Assembly: GCA_964415785.1 (NCBI GenBank)
Contig: CAYQBU010000086.1
Coordinates: forward strand, 1 to 15,663
Length of the DNA stretch: 15,663 bases
Reading direction: 5' to 3'
Source: SLJM01 sp964415785
Lineage (GTDB): Bacteria; Myxococcota_A; Bradymonadia; Bradymonadales; Bradymonadaceae
This document shows, piece by piece, positions 1-7,008 of this stretch. A model generated the notes under the pieces. That model saw only the letters and a list, made by a program, of their open reading frames with translations, had not been told where the DNA came from and did no database searches. The position numbers and the translations under genes are program-made. Numbering within the stretch: the stretch's first letter is position 1; each line of letters starts with the position of its first letter.

Positions 1-135
1 TTTTCCCAATTAATGTGGGAAACGCGTTTTCAGCCCGTCTCGGTATCGGGTCATCGGCGCCGCAGTATGTGGCGGGCCTCTCCGTCCGAGCGAGCGGCGT
101 TATATGGGGCACCCGGGCCGCCGTCAAGGAGAAAT

Positions 136-204
136 ATGGAAAAAGGTGGGAAATGTTCTGCCCTCGCACGCGCGATCCTTTACAGCCCCGCAGCAGGTCC
201 CTAA
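136..204 (+). CDS. possible 22-residue leader peptide
   Basis: An AAGGAG Shine-Dalgarno sequence at 126-131 stands four bases before an ATG that opens a 22-codon frame ending in TAA at 202-204. The predicted peptide begins MEKGGKCSAL and ends SPAAGP. This ribosome binding site is stronger than that of the full-length gene starting at 258, 53 bases downstream. A leader peptide or short upstream frame is possible. The peptide has no signal sequence, no run of one amino acid that would suggest attenuation, and no family I recognise. It may equally be chance. Confidence 0.25.
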   Translation: MEKGGKCSALARAILYSPAAGP

Positions 205-221
205 TTTGCGGGTTCACTGAC

Positions 222-237
222 GGGGCACCTTTGCCCC
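222..237 (+). promoter_or_regulatory. short GC hairpin in the 5' untranslated region
   Basis: GGGGCA (222-227) and TGCCCC (232-237) form a perfect 6-bp stem with a CCTT loop. The right arm ends about 20 bases before the ATG at 258 and about 11 bases before its ribosome binding site. There is no T-tract, so it does not look like a terminator. A role in translation or mRNA stability is only a guess. Confidence 0.3.
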
Positions 238-257
238 ACATTACGCCTGGAGTGATC

Positions 258-1283
258 ATGTTGAAGACTATCCATCACCGCGCTGGTCTGCTTTTTTCGT
301 CGATACTTCTCTTGATGACGCTCGGGGCTTCCACCGCTTCGGCGGGAACATCTCTCGACGATATTCCCGCCGGCTTTGACACCGTGGTGGGTGTCGATTT
401 TGAAGAACTTCGAAATTCGCCACTCTACGACCAGGCCATTGGGATGATTCGAAATCAACCCATGTTGGCGTCAGCGATTCGAAACCTGGAGTCGACCCTC
501 GACCTGGAGGTCGACTCCGATCTCTCATCACTGATGATGGTGTCCAACTTCCCTCCTCTGAATCAGCAAATGTTGAGCAGCCCGGCGGCGGCCATTCAGG
601 GGGCGGCGGCGGGATCAGGAGATTCACTGGCATTGGTCTCCGGTGACTTCGACGCCACAGCGGTCCTCGCATCGTTGTCGGAAGATTATGACGGTGACGG
701 CGAATTGGCCATCGATGATCGGGCCATGACCCTCTACCCCGTCGGGGACCAGAAACTGGCCGTCTTATTTGGTTCTTCCGAATTTCGGTCCACCGGTGGC
801 GAACAGCTTAGTTCTGCAGGAGGGCTTGGCGCAGAATTTGAGGAAGGACTTCGTCGCGTCGGGGGAAGTCCAGGGCTCTTTGTCCTGACCTCCCCAAATA
901 TCGATGATGATGAGTTGGCAGAGCAGGCCGATGCATCCTTTATGGCGCTCGGCCTTCGCGCCGACTCCTCAGACATCCGCATCGCTTCTTTTATCACCCT
1001 CAGTGATGACGAACGGGCCGAAGAAATGATCGAAGATGTCGACAAGGCCCGAAATGATGCCGCACGCAACCCCTTATTCACCATGTTCGGATTGGGACCA
1101 CTGCTCCAGAACCTCTCCCTCCAGCAAGATGACAATCATGTGGTGATGGAAACGTCGATGCCCAATCAAAATGCACTGCGCCTCGCCCGACGCATCGCAA
1201 ATATCCTTGAGAACCAGATGGATTTGCAGCAACCTCTCGGCGATGACGGCGAACGCGAAGGTGTAGACGCTGATTTTAATTGA
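258..1283 (+). CDS. exported protein of unknown function
   Basis: This 341-residue protein starts at the ATG at 258, preceded at 249-252 by GGAG with 5-base spacing. That start places a clean Sec signal peptide at the N-terminus: positive residues, a hydrophobic run LLFSSILLLM, then an ASA|G cleavage site near residue 29. Starts further upstream would bury the signal. The mature protein is acidic and apparently soluble, with an early IPAGFDTVVGVDFEELR segment and alternating strand and helix patterns over residues 35-310. It recalls the broad DUF3352-like class of exported proteins, but I do not claim membership. It sits 51 bases before the sppA-like gene and reads into it, so the two are probably co-transcribed and act in the envelope. 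No catalytic motif is visible. Confidence 0.8.
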   Translation: MLKTIHHRAGLLFSSILLLMTLGASTASAGTSLDDIPAGFDTVVGVDFEELRNSPLYDQAIGMIRNQPMLASAIRNLESTLDLEVDSDLSSLMMVSNFPPLNQQMLSSPAAAIQGAAAGSGDSLALVSGDFDATAVLASLSEDYDGDGELAIDDRAMTLYPVGDQKLAVLFGSSEFRSTGGEQLSSAGGLGAEFEEGLRRVGGSPGLFVLTSPNIDDDELAEQADASFMALGLRADSSDIRIASFITLSDDERAEEMIEDVDKARNDAARNPLFTMFGLGPLLQNLSLQQDDNHVVMETSMPNQNALRLARRIANILENQMDLQQPLGDDGEREGVDADFN

Positions 1284-1334
1284 TGGATCGTGCTGGCAGG
1301 CGTCACGGGGCTTCGACAAATTTAAGGATGGTGG

Positions 1335-3896
1335 ATGCGAAATCTATGGCTGATAGTGGCACTCTGTTCGATATCAATTCCCTTCACGGCCGTCGCTCAG
1401 CCCCCGACGCCGAGTGACGGCATCCCGGTTCCCGATCGGTCGATTTCCACCCAGAGCGACTCCGCAAGCCTGGAGGTCAACCCGGCGGGACTGGGATTCA
1501 TCCAGGGCAGCGAGGCCAGTATCGGGTGGTTTTCACCTCGTAGCGACTACGATGGAGTCATCACCGACGGGTTTTCCTTCCTTTTTGGTGCTGGCGGTGA
1601 TTCCGGTGGCGTGGGTGTCGGATTTCAATGGGTGAACAACCCCGCATTGGGTCCCGCTTATGGTGGCTTTCGCAAGACCACCTTTGGTGCCGCGCTCAGC
1701 CCCGGAGATCGCCTCTCCCTGGGCATCAACCACAACCGGTTTGGAAGTCGAGATAGCCAACGCCTCAACAACTTGAGCACCACCGATCTGGGGGCCCAAT
1801 TGCGACTGACGTCCCGGCTCAGCACGGGAGTGGTTGGACGTGATTTCAGAGCATCGTTTCTGGATACCGAGCGCGCCCTTCCACGGCGATATGGTGTTGG
1901 ACTGGCCGCCAAAGCCTTCAGTGGCCGCCTCTTTATCGACACTGAGTTCCAATCCATCCAAGATGAAGACGCCTTTTGGCTTCGCCCGCGCCTATCCGCC
2001 GAGTTTTATCCAGGCCTTCGATTTTTCACCCAGGCTCAGCTCGATCTGCCCCACCCCGACGGACGAAACGACCTGGACTTGAACACCCTTTCCGTCGGGT
2101 GGGAATTTAGCTTTGGTGACTTCGGACTTCAGGCGGCAAACCACTTTGGTCAGGGCTCCCATGCCAGTGCTTCGACCCTTACGGGGACCACGTACCGCAC
2201 CTGGGCCGGAACGACGCGCAAGCGTCCCATTCGAAGCGAACGCGGGCGATGGATAGAGATCACCCTCGACGAATCGGTCACCGAGCAAGCCACCAACCCT
2301 TTCTTCGGTCCCGCCACCCACCCCTTTATGCGTGTCCTCACTGACATCGAGGGGGCCACCGAGGACGCCTCCGTCGATGGCGTTGTCCTCCGAGTGGAGC
2401 GTTCCTTGAGCTACTCCCAGGGCTGGGAGCTCCATCAGGCAATGGAAGGACTCCACGACGCCGGCAAGGATAGCCTGGCGATCATGGGCACCGAGTTGCC
2501 CTCCACCTCCGTGATCTACGCCGCGTCGGCAGCCAACAGTATTTGGATGCGTCCCTCCACCCCCTATGCCCCGACGGGGCTGCACAGCGAATTTACGACC
2601 TATGCTCGCCTCTTCGACCGCCTCGGTGTCCAGGCCGAATTCATTCGCATTGGCGACTATAAATCGGCCCCCGAGATCTTTGTGGAAGACGACGGGCCCA
2701 CCGACGCCGCTCGAGAACAGACGGCGGCTATTCTGGACGATTACTACGACGAGATCACCTCGCGCATCGCCCAGCGCCGAGATCGCTCCCAGGGATCCAT
2801 CGAGTCCATCATCGACAACACCCCCCTTCTTCCCTACGAAGCTCTTGAGGAGGGACTGATCGACGATCTGGTCTACGACGATGACATCAAAGACCGCTTG
2901 CGACGGATCACGGGGAGTTATTTTGGACCGGAATCGGGCTACTCTCAGCGCCATGTTGAGCACGAGCAATGGGGTCCACGCCCCGAGATCGCCGTGGTCT
3001 ATGTGGACGGAACGATCATCTCCGGCGAGTCCACCACCACGCCCTTTGGCTCCTCCATGATCACCGGCGCCGAGTCCATTCTGGAGACCCTCGACTCCCT
3101 TCGCCGCGATCGTAACGTCAAGGCCGTCGTGGTGCGCATCGACAGTCCCGGGGGAAGCGCCGTGGGCAGCGATATGATCTTTCGAGCCCTTCGCAACGTG
3201 GCGTCCCAGAAGCCGGTGATTGCCTCCATGGGGGGCAGCGCCGCCAGCGGTGGCTACTACGTTGCGGCCGGCGCCGATGAGATCATTGCCACTCCCCTGT
3301 CGCTCACGGGCTCTATCGGTATCTTCGCCGGTAAATTCAACGTCGGCGCCCTGGCCGACCGCATCGGCATCGCCACCGAAGAGGAGCGGCGCGGGGATCG
3401 AGCCGGAGCATTCTCCATCTGGCAACCCTGGAGTGAGGGCGAGCGCGAGGGGCTCAAGCGAAGCATCAGCTACCTCTACGACCTCTTCCTCCAACAGGTG
3501 GCGACCACTCGACCGCTGACCCCAGAACAAATCGACGAAGTCGCCCGCGGCCGCGTCTGGACTGGGAAAGCAGCTCGAGACGCCGAGTTGGTCGATCGCG
3601 AGGGCAGCCTCCTGGATGCCCTCCGACGCGCCGAAGAGGTCGCTGGTCTCACCGCTGGTGAAGCCGAATACGTCGACCGCACCGGCCGCGGCGGAAGCCT
3701 CCAGAGCGTGCCCGCTTCTTCCGCTCTTGGACGCGCCACCGATCGCCTGGGCCTCTTCGCCCCTGCCGGCTCCCGATATCCCGGCGGCCAATGGATGAAC
3801 GCCCTCCAGCAGTTGGAGGCCGATCTTCTCTGGCCCTTCTATTTCAACGCCGACGAACCGCTCTTTGTGCCCGCCTACCCCCTCACCATTCAATGA
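1335..3896 (+). CDS. sppA: SppA-type signal peptide peptidase (S49) with N-terminal beta-barrel-like domain
   Basis: This 853-residue protein is a serine protease of family S49, the type that degrades released signal peptides. The ATG at 1335 follows AAGGATGGTGG and opens a signal peptide cleaved near AVA|Q (residue 21). Residues about 45-290 are a series of glycine-rich amphipathic strands. They begin with a NPAGLGF motif like that of PorV/FadL-type outer-membrane proteins. Residues about 300-525 are the first S49 half, with the general-base lysine at K443 in GDYKSAPEIF. Residues about 550-770 are the second half, with the nucleophile S638 in AASGGYYV. These correspond to K209 and S409 of E. 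coli SppA. E. coli SppA is 618 residues, and the extra length is nearly all N-terminal. There is no permanent N-terminal membrane anchor. miaE follows 22 bases later. Confidence 0.92.
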   Translation: MRNLWLIVALCSISIPFTAVAQPPTPSDGIPVPDRSISTQSDSASLEVNPAGLGFIQGSEASIGWFSPRSDYDGVITDGFSFLFGAGGDSGGVGVGFQWVNNPALGPAYGGFRKTTFGAALSPGDRLSLGINHNRFGSRDSQRLNNLSTTDLGAQLRLTSRLSTGVVGRDFRASFLDTERALPRRYGVGLAAKAFSGRLFIDTEFQSIQDEDAFWLRPRLSAEFYPGLRFFTQAQLDLPHPDGRNDLDLNTLSVGWEFSFGDFGLQAANHFGQGSHASASTLTGTTYRTWAGTTRKRPIRSERGRWIEITLDESVTEQATNPFFGPATHPFMRVLTDIEGATEDASVDGVVLRVERSLSYSQGWELHQAMEGLHDAGKDSLAIMGTELPSTSVIYAASAANSIWMRPSTPYAPTGLHSEFTTYARLFDRLGVQAEFIRIGDYKSAPEIFVEDDGPTDAAREQTAAILDDYYDEITSRIAQRRDRSQGSIESIIDNTPLLPYEALEEGLIDDLVYDDDIKDRLRRITGSYFGPESGYSQRHVEHEQWGPRPEIAVVYVDGTIISGESTTTPFGSSMITGAESILETLDSLRRDRNVKAVVVRIDSPGGSAVGSDMIFRALRNVASQKPVIASMGGSAASGGYYVAAGADEIIATPLSLTGSIGIFAGKFNVGALADRIGIATEEERRGDRAGAFSIWQPWSEGEREGLKRSISYLYDLFLQQVATTRPLTPEQIDEVARGRVWTGKAARDAELVDREGSLLDALRRAEEVAGLTAGEAEYVDRTGRGGSLQSVPASSALGRATDRLGLFAPAGSRYPGGQWMNALQQLEADLLWPFYFNADEPLFVPAYPLTIQ

Positions 3897-3904
3897 TTTC
3901 ACCA

Positions 3905-3910
3905 CCTGGA
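3905..3910 (+). promoter_or_regulatory. ribosome binding site deciding the miaE start
   Basis: CTGGAG at 3905-3910 lies eight bases before the GTG at 3919. This supports the GTG start just after the sppA stop codon, rather than the ATG at 3865 inside the end of sppA, which would add 18 residues unlike the family's N-terminus. Confidence 0.55.
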
Positions 3911-3918
3911 GTTCTTCT

Positions 3919-4500
3919 GTGCTAAATCTCGCCACCGACACCCGCGAGGGCTGGTTTGATAGCGTCAAGGATCGACTGGACCTCGTCCTCATCGATCACG
4001 CTCACCTCGAAAAACGCGCGGCTTCCACCGCCCTGAGCATGATCTTTCACTATACTGGGCGCCACAAAATGGCCCGCGCCCTCAGCGAAGTCGTCCAGGA
4101 GGAGATGGATCACTTCGCCCGCATGCTCGATATTCTCGACGAGCGCGATATCGAACTGCGAAAGCTCAAGCCCGCCCCGTACGCCTCGGAATTGGTCAAC
4201 GCCATTCGCGGCAACGAACCCCAGCGCCTGCTCGACAAACTCTTGGTCGCCGCCCTCATCGAGGCCCGAAGCTGTGAGCGTTTCTCCATCCTCAAGGATG
4301 GCGTCGAAGACGACCCCCAGCTGGCGGCGTTCTACGAGGAGCTCTTTCGCACCGAGGCCGACCACCACACCCTGTATACCGGCCTGGCCCGCGAGTTTTT
4401 TCCCCACGACGAGGTTAAATCACGCCTCCAGGAGTTGGCAGACCTCGAGGTCGAAGCCCTCAAGGCCGGCAAGGGACAGATTCGTCTTCACTCCTATTAA
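3919..4500 (+). CDS. miaE: tRNA-(ms2io6A) hydroxylase MiaE
   Basis: MiaE is a non-haem diiron monooxygenase that hydroxylates the isopentenyl side chain of ms2i6A at position 37 of tRNAs reading U-initial codons. From the GTG start the protein is 193 residues, close to the usual family length of about 200. The ferritin-like helical bundle carries all expected ligands: E31 in LIDHAHLEKRAAS, E62 and H65 in EEMDHF, E115 in ALIEARSCERF, and E146 and H149 in TEADHHTLY. The spacing of these motifs is characteristic of the family. It is the third gene of the plus-strand run and ends 36 bases before a strong terminator. An alternative ATG at 3865 overlaps sppA by 32 bases and is less likely. The MiaA and MiaB enzymes that make its substrate are not in the window. 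Confidence 0.93.
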   Translation: MLNLATDTREGWFDSVKDRLDLVLIDHAHLEKRAASTALSMIFHYTGRHKMARALSEVVQEEMDHFARMLDILDERDIELRKLKPAPYASELVNAIRGNEPQRLLDKLLVAALIEARSCERFSILKDGVEDDPQLAAFYEELFRTEADHHTLYTGLAREFFPHDEVKSRLQELADLEVEALKAGKGQIRLHSY

Positions 4501-4536
4501 CCCGGGCTGACCTGTTCGCTCACGCCAGACAACGAA

Positions 4537-4573
4537 AAAACTCCCGTTGGACCTGAGGTCCAACGGGAGTTTT
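4537..4573. terminator. bidirectional rho-independent terminator
   Basis: This is a perfect 17-bp inverted repeat with a three-base TGA loop: the left arm is 4537-4553 and the right arm 4557-4573. The core is CTCCCGTTGGACC paired with GGTCCAACGGGAG. Each arm's outer end supplies an A-tract on one side (A run 4535-4540) and a T-tract on the other (4570-4573). It therefore serves miaE on the plus strand and the gene ending at 4594 on the minus strand. Confidence 0.92.
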
Positions 4574-4593
4574 GCGTTCCAAATCCTTGGGCT

Positions 4594-5121
4594 TCAATCC
4601 GACTCGCGAGCGTCCTCGACTTCATCCATTGCCGCTTCGAAGTCGTATTCCTCGCCATCTCGAAAGACCATCGCGATCTGGGACTTGAAGACCGTATACG
4701 AATGGTCGAGGTAAGAGGACTCGAGTTCGAAGAATGGCGGCCGGTCGTTATCAATGGTGATCTCACCGGTAAGGACGTGGCCGTTATCCAACACGATCTG
4801 GTCTAAACTCTCCAGTCCATCGGGCTGGTCTCCACGTTTCCACTCCACGGATTCCACCTCACCGGTGGGCACCGTCCGAACTTCGCCAAACCGCTCCAGC
4901 GTATAGAATACGGGGTTGATGGCTCGGATCGTTCCCTCGATAGTCTCTCCATCGGCGGTCTCGATCGTATCCGCCGGTGGCGGCTCACAGGTCGGGCATA
5001 CCTGGGTGACATCACTCCAGGCCTCGAAACTAAAGTCTTGGGCCACCGCCGTTGCGGCCATGCCCATCACCACAGCGACCACGGCCGCTGACCACATTGC
5101 TTTACGCAGGCTTCCCATCAT
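4594..5121 (-). CDS. exported protein with two beta-rich motif copies
   Basis: The protein has 175 residues from the ATG at 5121. The next codon is also ATG, and a GGAG lies six bases upstream of 5121. Longer reading to 5214 would put 31 residues before the signal peptide. The signal peptide is residues 1-28, with a hydrophobic core AAVVAVVMGMAATAVA and cleavage near AVA|Q. A CPTC cysteine pair follows at 42-45. Residues 52-95 and 108-155 are two versions of one pattern: a phrase like ADGETIEGTI or LDNGHVLTGEI, then a strand with aromatic residues, then a strand ending at a VESVEW or IAMVF phrase. This pattern is common in exported proteins of unknown role in this part of the bacterial tree. 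It ends at the shared terminator. Function unknown. Confidence 0.75.
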   Translation of the reverse strand: MMGSLRKAMWSAAVVAVVMGMAATAVAQDFSFEAWSDVTQVCPTCEPPPADTIETADGETIEGTIRAINPVFYTLERFGEVRTVPTGEVESVEWKRGDQPDGLESLDQIVLDNGHVLTGEITIDNDRPPFFELESSYLDHSYTVFKSQIAMVFRDGEEYDFEAAMDEVEDARESD

Positions 5122-5230
5122 CCTCATCTCCATCTCACGGGAGGAAGTCTTTTGATTGCACTCCTCTTTACCTAACATCGGCACCATGATGACGCAAGAT
5201 GAGGCGTGGTCCACCTCCGCTTTTCTCGGA

Positions 5231-5515
5231 CTATTCGATGGTCAGATCGCCGCCGCCACCGCTCTTGCCGGAGTCCGACTCTTTCCACTCCAGTTCAAAT
5301 TCAATGCTCAATTCGCGATTGTTCGCTCTGCCCTCTCGTTCGGCTTCCACCTCAAACTCCAGGTACTCTGGTGGATTGAGGGTCACCGATTGGTCGCCCG
5401 AGCGAAGCGTGATCTCTCCGCCGGACTCCAGGGAATCGGCCACCGCCCGAAGGTACTCGGCGATCGCCTTGCGACTCTGCTTACTCTCATTTTTGAACAG
5501 CGTTTTTTCCGGCAT
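5231..5515 (-). CDS. amphi-Trp domain-containing protein
   Basis: This 94-residue protein starts at the ATG at 5515. GGAGG at 5520-5524 has four-base spacing and fixes this start over the 23-residue longer frame. The first half contains the helix SRKAIAEYLRAVADSLESGG. It is followed by strands ITLRSG, SVTLNPP, LEFEVEAE and ELSIEFELEWK, with a tryptophan at residue 77. This helix-then-strands layout with a single late Trp matches the amphi-Trp domain family of small proteins, which is known from archaea and scattered bacteria and has no assigned biochemical role. The C-terminus is a flexible SGKSGGGG tail. No signal peptide is present, so it is probably cytoplasmic. I see no terminator between it and the next minus-strand gene, 109 bases on. 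Confidence 0.72.
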   Translation of the reverse strand: MPEKTLFKNESKQSRKAIAEYLRAVADSLESGGEITLRSGDQSVTLNPPEYLEFEVEAEREGRANNRELSIEFELEWKESDSGKSGGGGDLTIE

Positions 5516-5553
5516 GATGCCTCCATGTATGTTTCGGAAAGGGATTCTCCGTA

Positions 5554-5584
5554 TCCATAATTTCCACCGATGAAAGCCAGTCAA
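5554..5584 (-). promoter_or_regulatory. possible sigma-70 promoter for the amphi-Trp gene
   Basis: Read on the minus strand, TTGACT (5579-5584) is five of six to the -35 consensus. TATGGA (5554-5559, 19-base spacer) or the overlapping TTATGG (18-base spacer) could be a weak -10. It would give a leader of about 30 bases before the start at 5515. The -10 match is poor. Confidence 0.28.
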
Positions 5585-5696
5585 GCGATAAACTCATTCC
5601 CTTTCTCACTTCCCACCAAAACTATCCGCACCATGAAGCGCTGCCCCCCGACAGCGCATCACCGAAAACAGCGCACACACAGCGATTTATCCCGGG

Positions 5697-6311
5697 TTAT
5701 ACTCGCTCTGCGTGGTGGATGGGATCGCGAGCTCCTCGCAGCGCCGCCGCGATCGTGACCACTCCACCGACCAGACTAACCGCCCCTACGAATGCCATCA
5801 GCGCCGCCATTCCTATCCAGGGGTGGGCGATCAGGACACTTCCCAGAAACAAACTGACCACGCCCAGCAGAAATAGGCTGAGCCTGTGAGAACTGAGGCC
5901 GTAATACATCTCAGTGATCCCCGTCAAAATCGCCAGTCCTCCGATAACCATGATAAAGACGCCAAAGAGCATGGTCCCCGTGACCGTAGGGATTGCTATC
6001 GCCATCGCCCCGGCGCCGATGCTCAACAGACCCACGAAGAGCGTCCAGCCCCACTCATCTCGATTCCCCGCCATATAAACCAGCGTCGCCACCCCGCGAA
6101 TCACCCAATAGGCACCAAGACCCATGATCACCGCTAACAGAGTGGGACCCGGCATCATCAACAGCCCAAGCCCCAGAAACGCGGCGACGACGCCCTGAAA
6201 GAGAAATAGCCATCGATTTCTTTCGTCCACAGAGCGGGTCTCGAATACTCGACTTTCGGTCCCTCGACTTTCGGTTCCTCGACGCTCAGTTCTTTGACTC
6301 TCGGTTTGCAT
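5697..6311 (-). CDS. HdeD family (DUF308) integral membrane protein
   Basis: The protein has 204 residues from the ATG at 6311, preceded by a GAGAGG ribosome binding site. A longer frame back to 6398 lacks such a site. After a charged tail of about 32 residues come six hydrophobic segments near 33-53, 57-79, 89-108, 112-133, 144-163 and 168-190. They are arranged as three similar hairpins with phrases such as GLGAYWVIRGVATL, VIGGLAILTGITEMYYG and GAVSLVGGVVTI. This threefold repeat of short helix pairs is typical of the HdeD/DUF308 family. E. coli HdeD is linked to acid resistance, but the molecular function is not known. The tail is a five-residue repeat (QTESQ, RTERR, GTESR, GTESR). It is monocistronic as far as I can see. 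Confidence 0.87.
   Translation of the reverse strand: MQTESQRTERRGTESRGTESRVFETRSVDERNRWLFLFQGVVAAFLGLGLLMMPGPTLLAVIMGLGAYWVIRGVATLVYMAGNRDEWGWTLFVGLLSIGAGAMAIAIPTVTGTMLFGVFIMVIGGLAILTGITEMYYGLSSHRLSLFLLGVVSLFLGSVLIAHPWIGMAALMAFVGAVSLVGGVVTIAAALRGARDPIHHAERV
6249..6308 (-). repeat. four 15-bp tandem repeats encoding the HdeD N-terminal tail
   Basis: On the plus strand four units begin at 6249, 6264, 6279 and 6294. The first two (TCGACTTTCGGTCCC and TCGACTTTCGGTTCC) differ by one base, and the last two are more diverged. Because the unit is 15 bases, changes in copy number would keep the reading frame and add or remove five residues of the GTESR type. Confidence 0.8.
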
Positions 6312-6436
6312 TGCTGACCTCTCTGGGTTGCAGGAGATGAACACCCGAAAGCTATACACCCGTGGATCTTCACCAATAACTTTTCGGCTCCTCACCACAA
6401 CCAGTTCTCATCCAATTCGGGATGCACGGACACCAA

Positions 6437-6793
6437 TTACCTCAGGAATCGAGAAGGCAAGCACATCTCTTCAATCGATGACCTGAGGCATCGCTCGATG
6501 TCCGACGAAGACCCCTCGGAGGGCGCTTCGACTTCGACGACGTGAAGCTCGTTGGAGTCGCTGTCATCGAACCGGATAGAAAGTCGAATATCGGCGCCGG
6601 TCGTCGTTCGCCCCACGTCGTCGTTGATTACCGATAGCACACAGTGATGGAATCTAGGAGCCTCAAGCCTCACTTCCACGCCTTCCGTCTCGACCGGCCC
6701 CTTCGCGCTCGCAATTGTTTCCACGTCGACGAAGCCCAGTTCGGAGCGGTGTTCCCGACGCTGTCCTACAAAGGCAGAAAACGGCGCATTCGT
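6437..6793 (-). pseudogene. orphan AgmX/PglI-like C-terminal domain, probably a remnant
   Basis: A minus-strand frame is open for 118 codons from just after a stop at 6794-6796 to TAA at 6437. The translation resembles the C-terminal AgmX/PglI domain of myxobacterial-type proteins. It has an early FHHC, a paired strand GADIRLSIRFDD, a strand HVVEVEAPSEGSS, then DIERCLRSSIEEM. In the family these correspond to the two conserved cysteines and the TonB-like fold. It lacks a usual start: the only in-frame candidate of reasonable length is GTG at 6724 with no Shine-Dalgarno, which would give 95 residues. The upstream end runs into the tRNA-Leu terminator hairpin. I read it as the 3' end of a gene whose front was lost. 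A small functional gene is the alternative. Confidence 0.42.
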
Positions 6794-6813
6794 TCACTCA
6801 CGAATCGCCGTTT
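6779..6813 (-). terminator. terminator hairpin after tRNA-Leu
   Basis: On the minus strand AAACGGCG plus ATTCGT pair with ACGAAT and CGCCGTTT around a six-base loop, leaving one bulged base at 6787. The right arm runs into TTTTCTG. It lies about 32 bases after the 3' end of the tRNA, so it is the probable end of the tRNA transcript. Confidence 0.72.
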
Positions 6814-6844
6814 CTTGTCTTCCGCCCTCTGTCTTCTCTATCAA

Positions 6845-6928
6845 TACCGGAGGAGGGATTCGAACCCTCACGACCGTAAGGCCATCGGATTTTGAATCCG
6901 ACGCGTCTACCGATTCCGCCACTCCGGC
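6845..6928 (-). tRNA. tRNA-Leu (anticodon CAA)
   Basis: This is an 84-base tRNA. The acceptor arm GCCGGAG pairs with CTCCGGT, including one G-U pair at the end. The D region contains GGTAGAC. The anticodon stem TCGGA/TCCGA encloses loop TTCAAAA with anticodon CAA, reading UUG. A long variable arm follows (GGCCTTACGGTCG), as expected of a class II tRNA, then T-stem GAGGG/CCCTC with loop TTCGAAT. The discriminator base is A. The CCA end is not encoded (TTG follows), so it would be added by the nucleotidyltransferase. As a U-initial codon reader with A36 A37, this is the kind of tRNA that MiaA, MiaB and MiaE modify. Confidence 0.96.
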
Positions 6929-6940
6929 TAAGCGGTCGAC

Positions 6941-6969
6941 TTCATATCGCACCCCTTGTAAACCATCAA
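6941..6969 (-). promoter_or_regulatory. sigma-70 promoter of tRNA-Leu
   Basis: On the minus strand TTGATG (6964-6969) and TATGAA (6941-6946) are separated by 17 bases, each four of six to consensus. The -10 ends 12 bases before the mature tRNA, leaving a short 5' leader for RNase P. Confidence 0.55.
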
Positions 6970-7008
6970 GCAAAAATATCGTTCCCATGCCAGATGCAGG
7001 GGGTTTGC

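Larger units (their letters stand above)
1..257. other. non-coding upstream region with short hairpins
   Basis: No convincing gene of normal size lies here; a longer reading frame continuous with the gene at 258 has no sensible N-terminus. An inverted repeat sits at the window edge (TTTCCCA at 2-8 and TGGGAAA at 16-22, 7-nt loop) and could be the terminator of a gene outside the window. A small reading frame with a strong Shine-Dalgarno sequence lies at 136-204, and a GC-rich hairpin at 222-237 stands just ahead of the next start codon. I could not find a convincing -35/-10 pair for the gene that follows. Confidence 0.5.
6312..6844. other. region between HdeD gene and tRNA-Leu
   Basis: This 533-base stretch holds the likely upstream region of the HdeD gene (6312-6436, where a TATAGC can be seen but no good -35), the orphan AgmX-like frame (6437-6793) and the hairpin after tRNA-Leu. 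I see no other gene, and no duplicated tRNA end that would mark an attachment site. Confidence 0.5.

Noticed and set aside
3865..3918. N-terminal extension of miaE from ATG 3865
   Set aside because: The added residues (MCPPTPSPFNDF...) come from the overlap with sppA, do not resemble MiaE, and the GTG at 3919 has the better ribosome binding site.
1992..3992. 666-codon open frame on the minus strand
   Set aside because: It lies antisense to the sppA-like gene, which has full catalytic motifs. The translation is low-complexity Gly/Val/Asp-rich, as expected from the complement of GC-rich codons, and it has no recognisable domain.
5638..5657. GCGCTG/CAGCGC inverted repeat downstream of the HdeD gene as a terminator
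   Set aside because: The stem is only six bases, the loop is eight, and no T-tract follows on the minus strand.
6845..6928. tRNA-Leu as an integration site of a mobile element
   Set aside because: No integrase gene and no second copy of the tRNA 3' end was found in the window.
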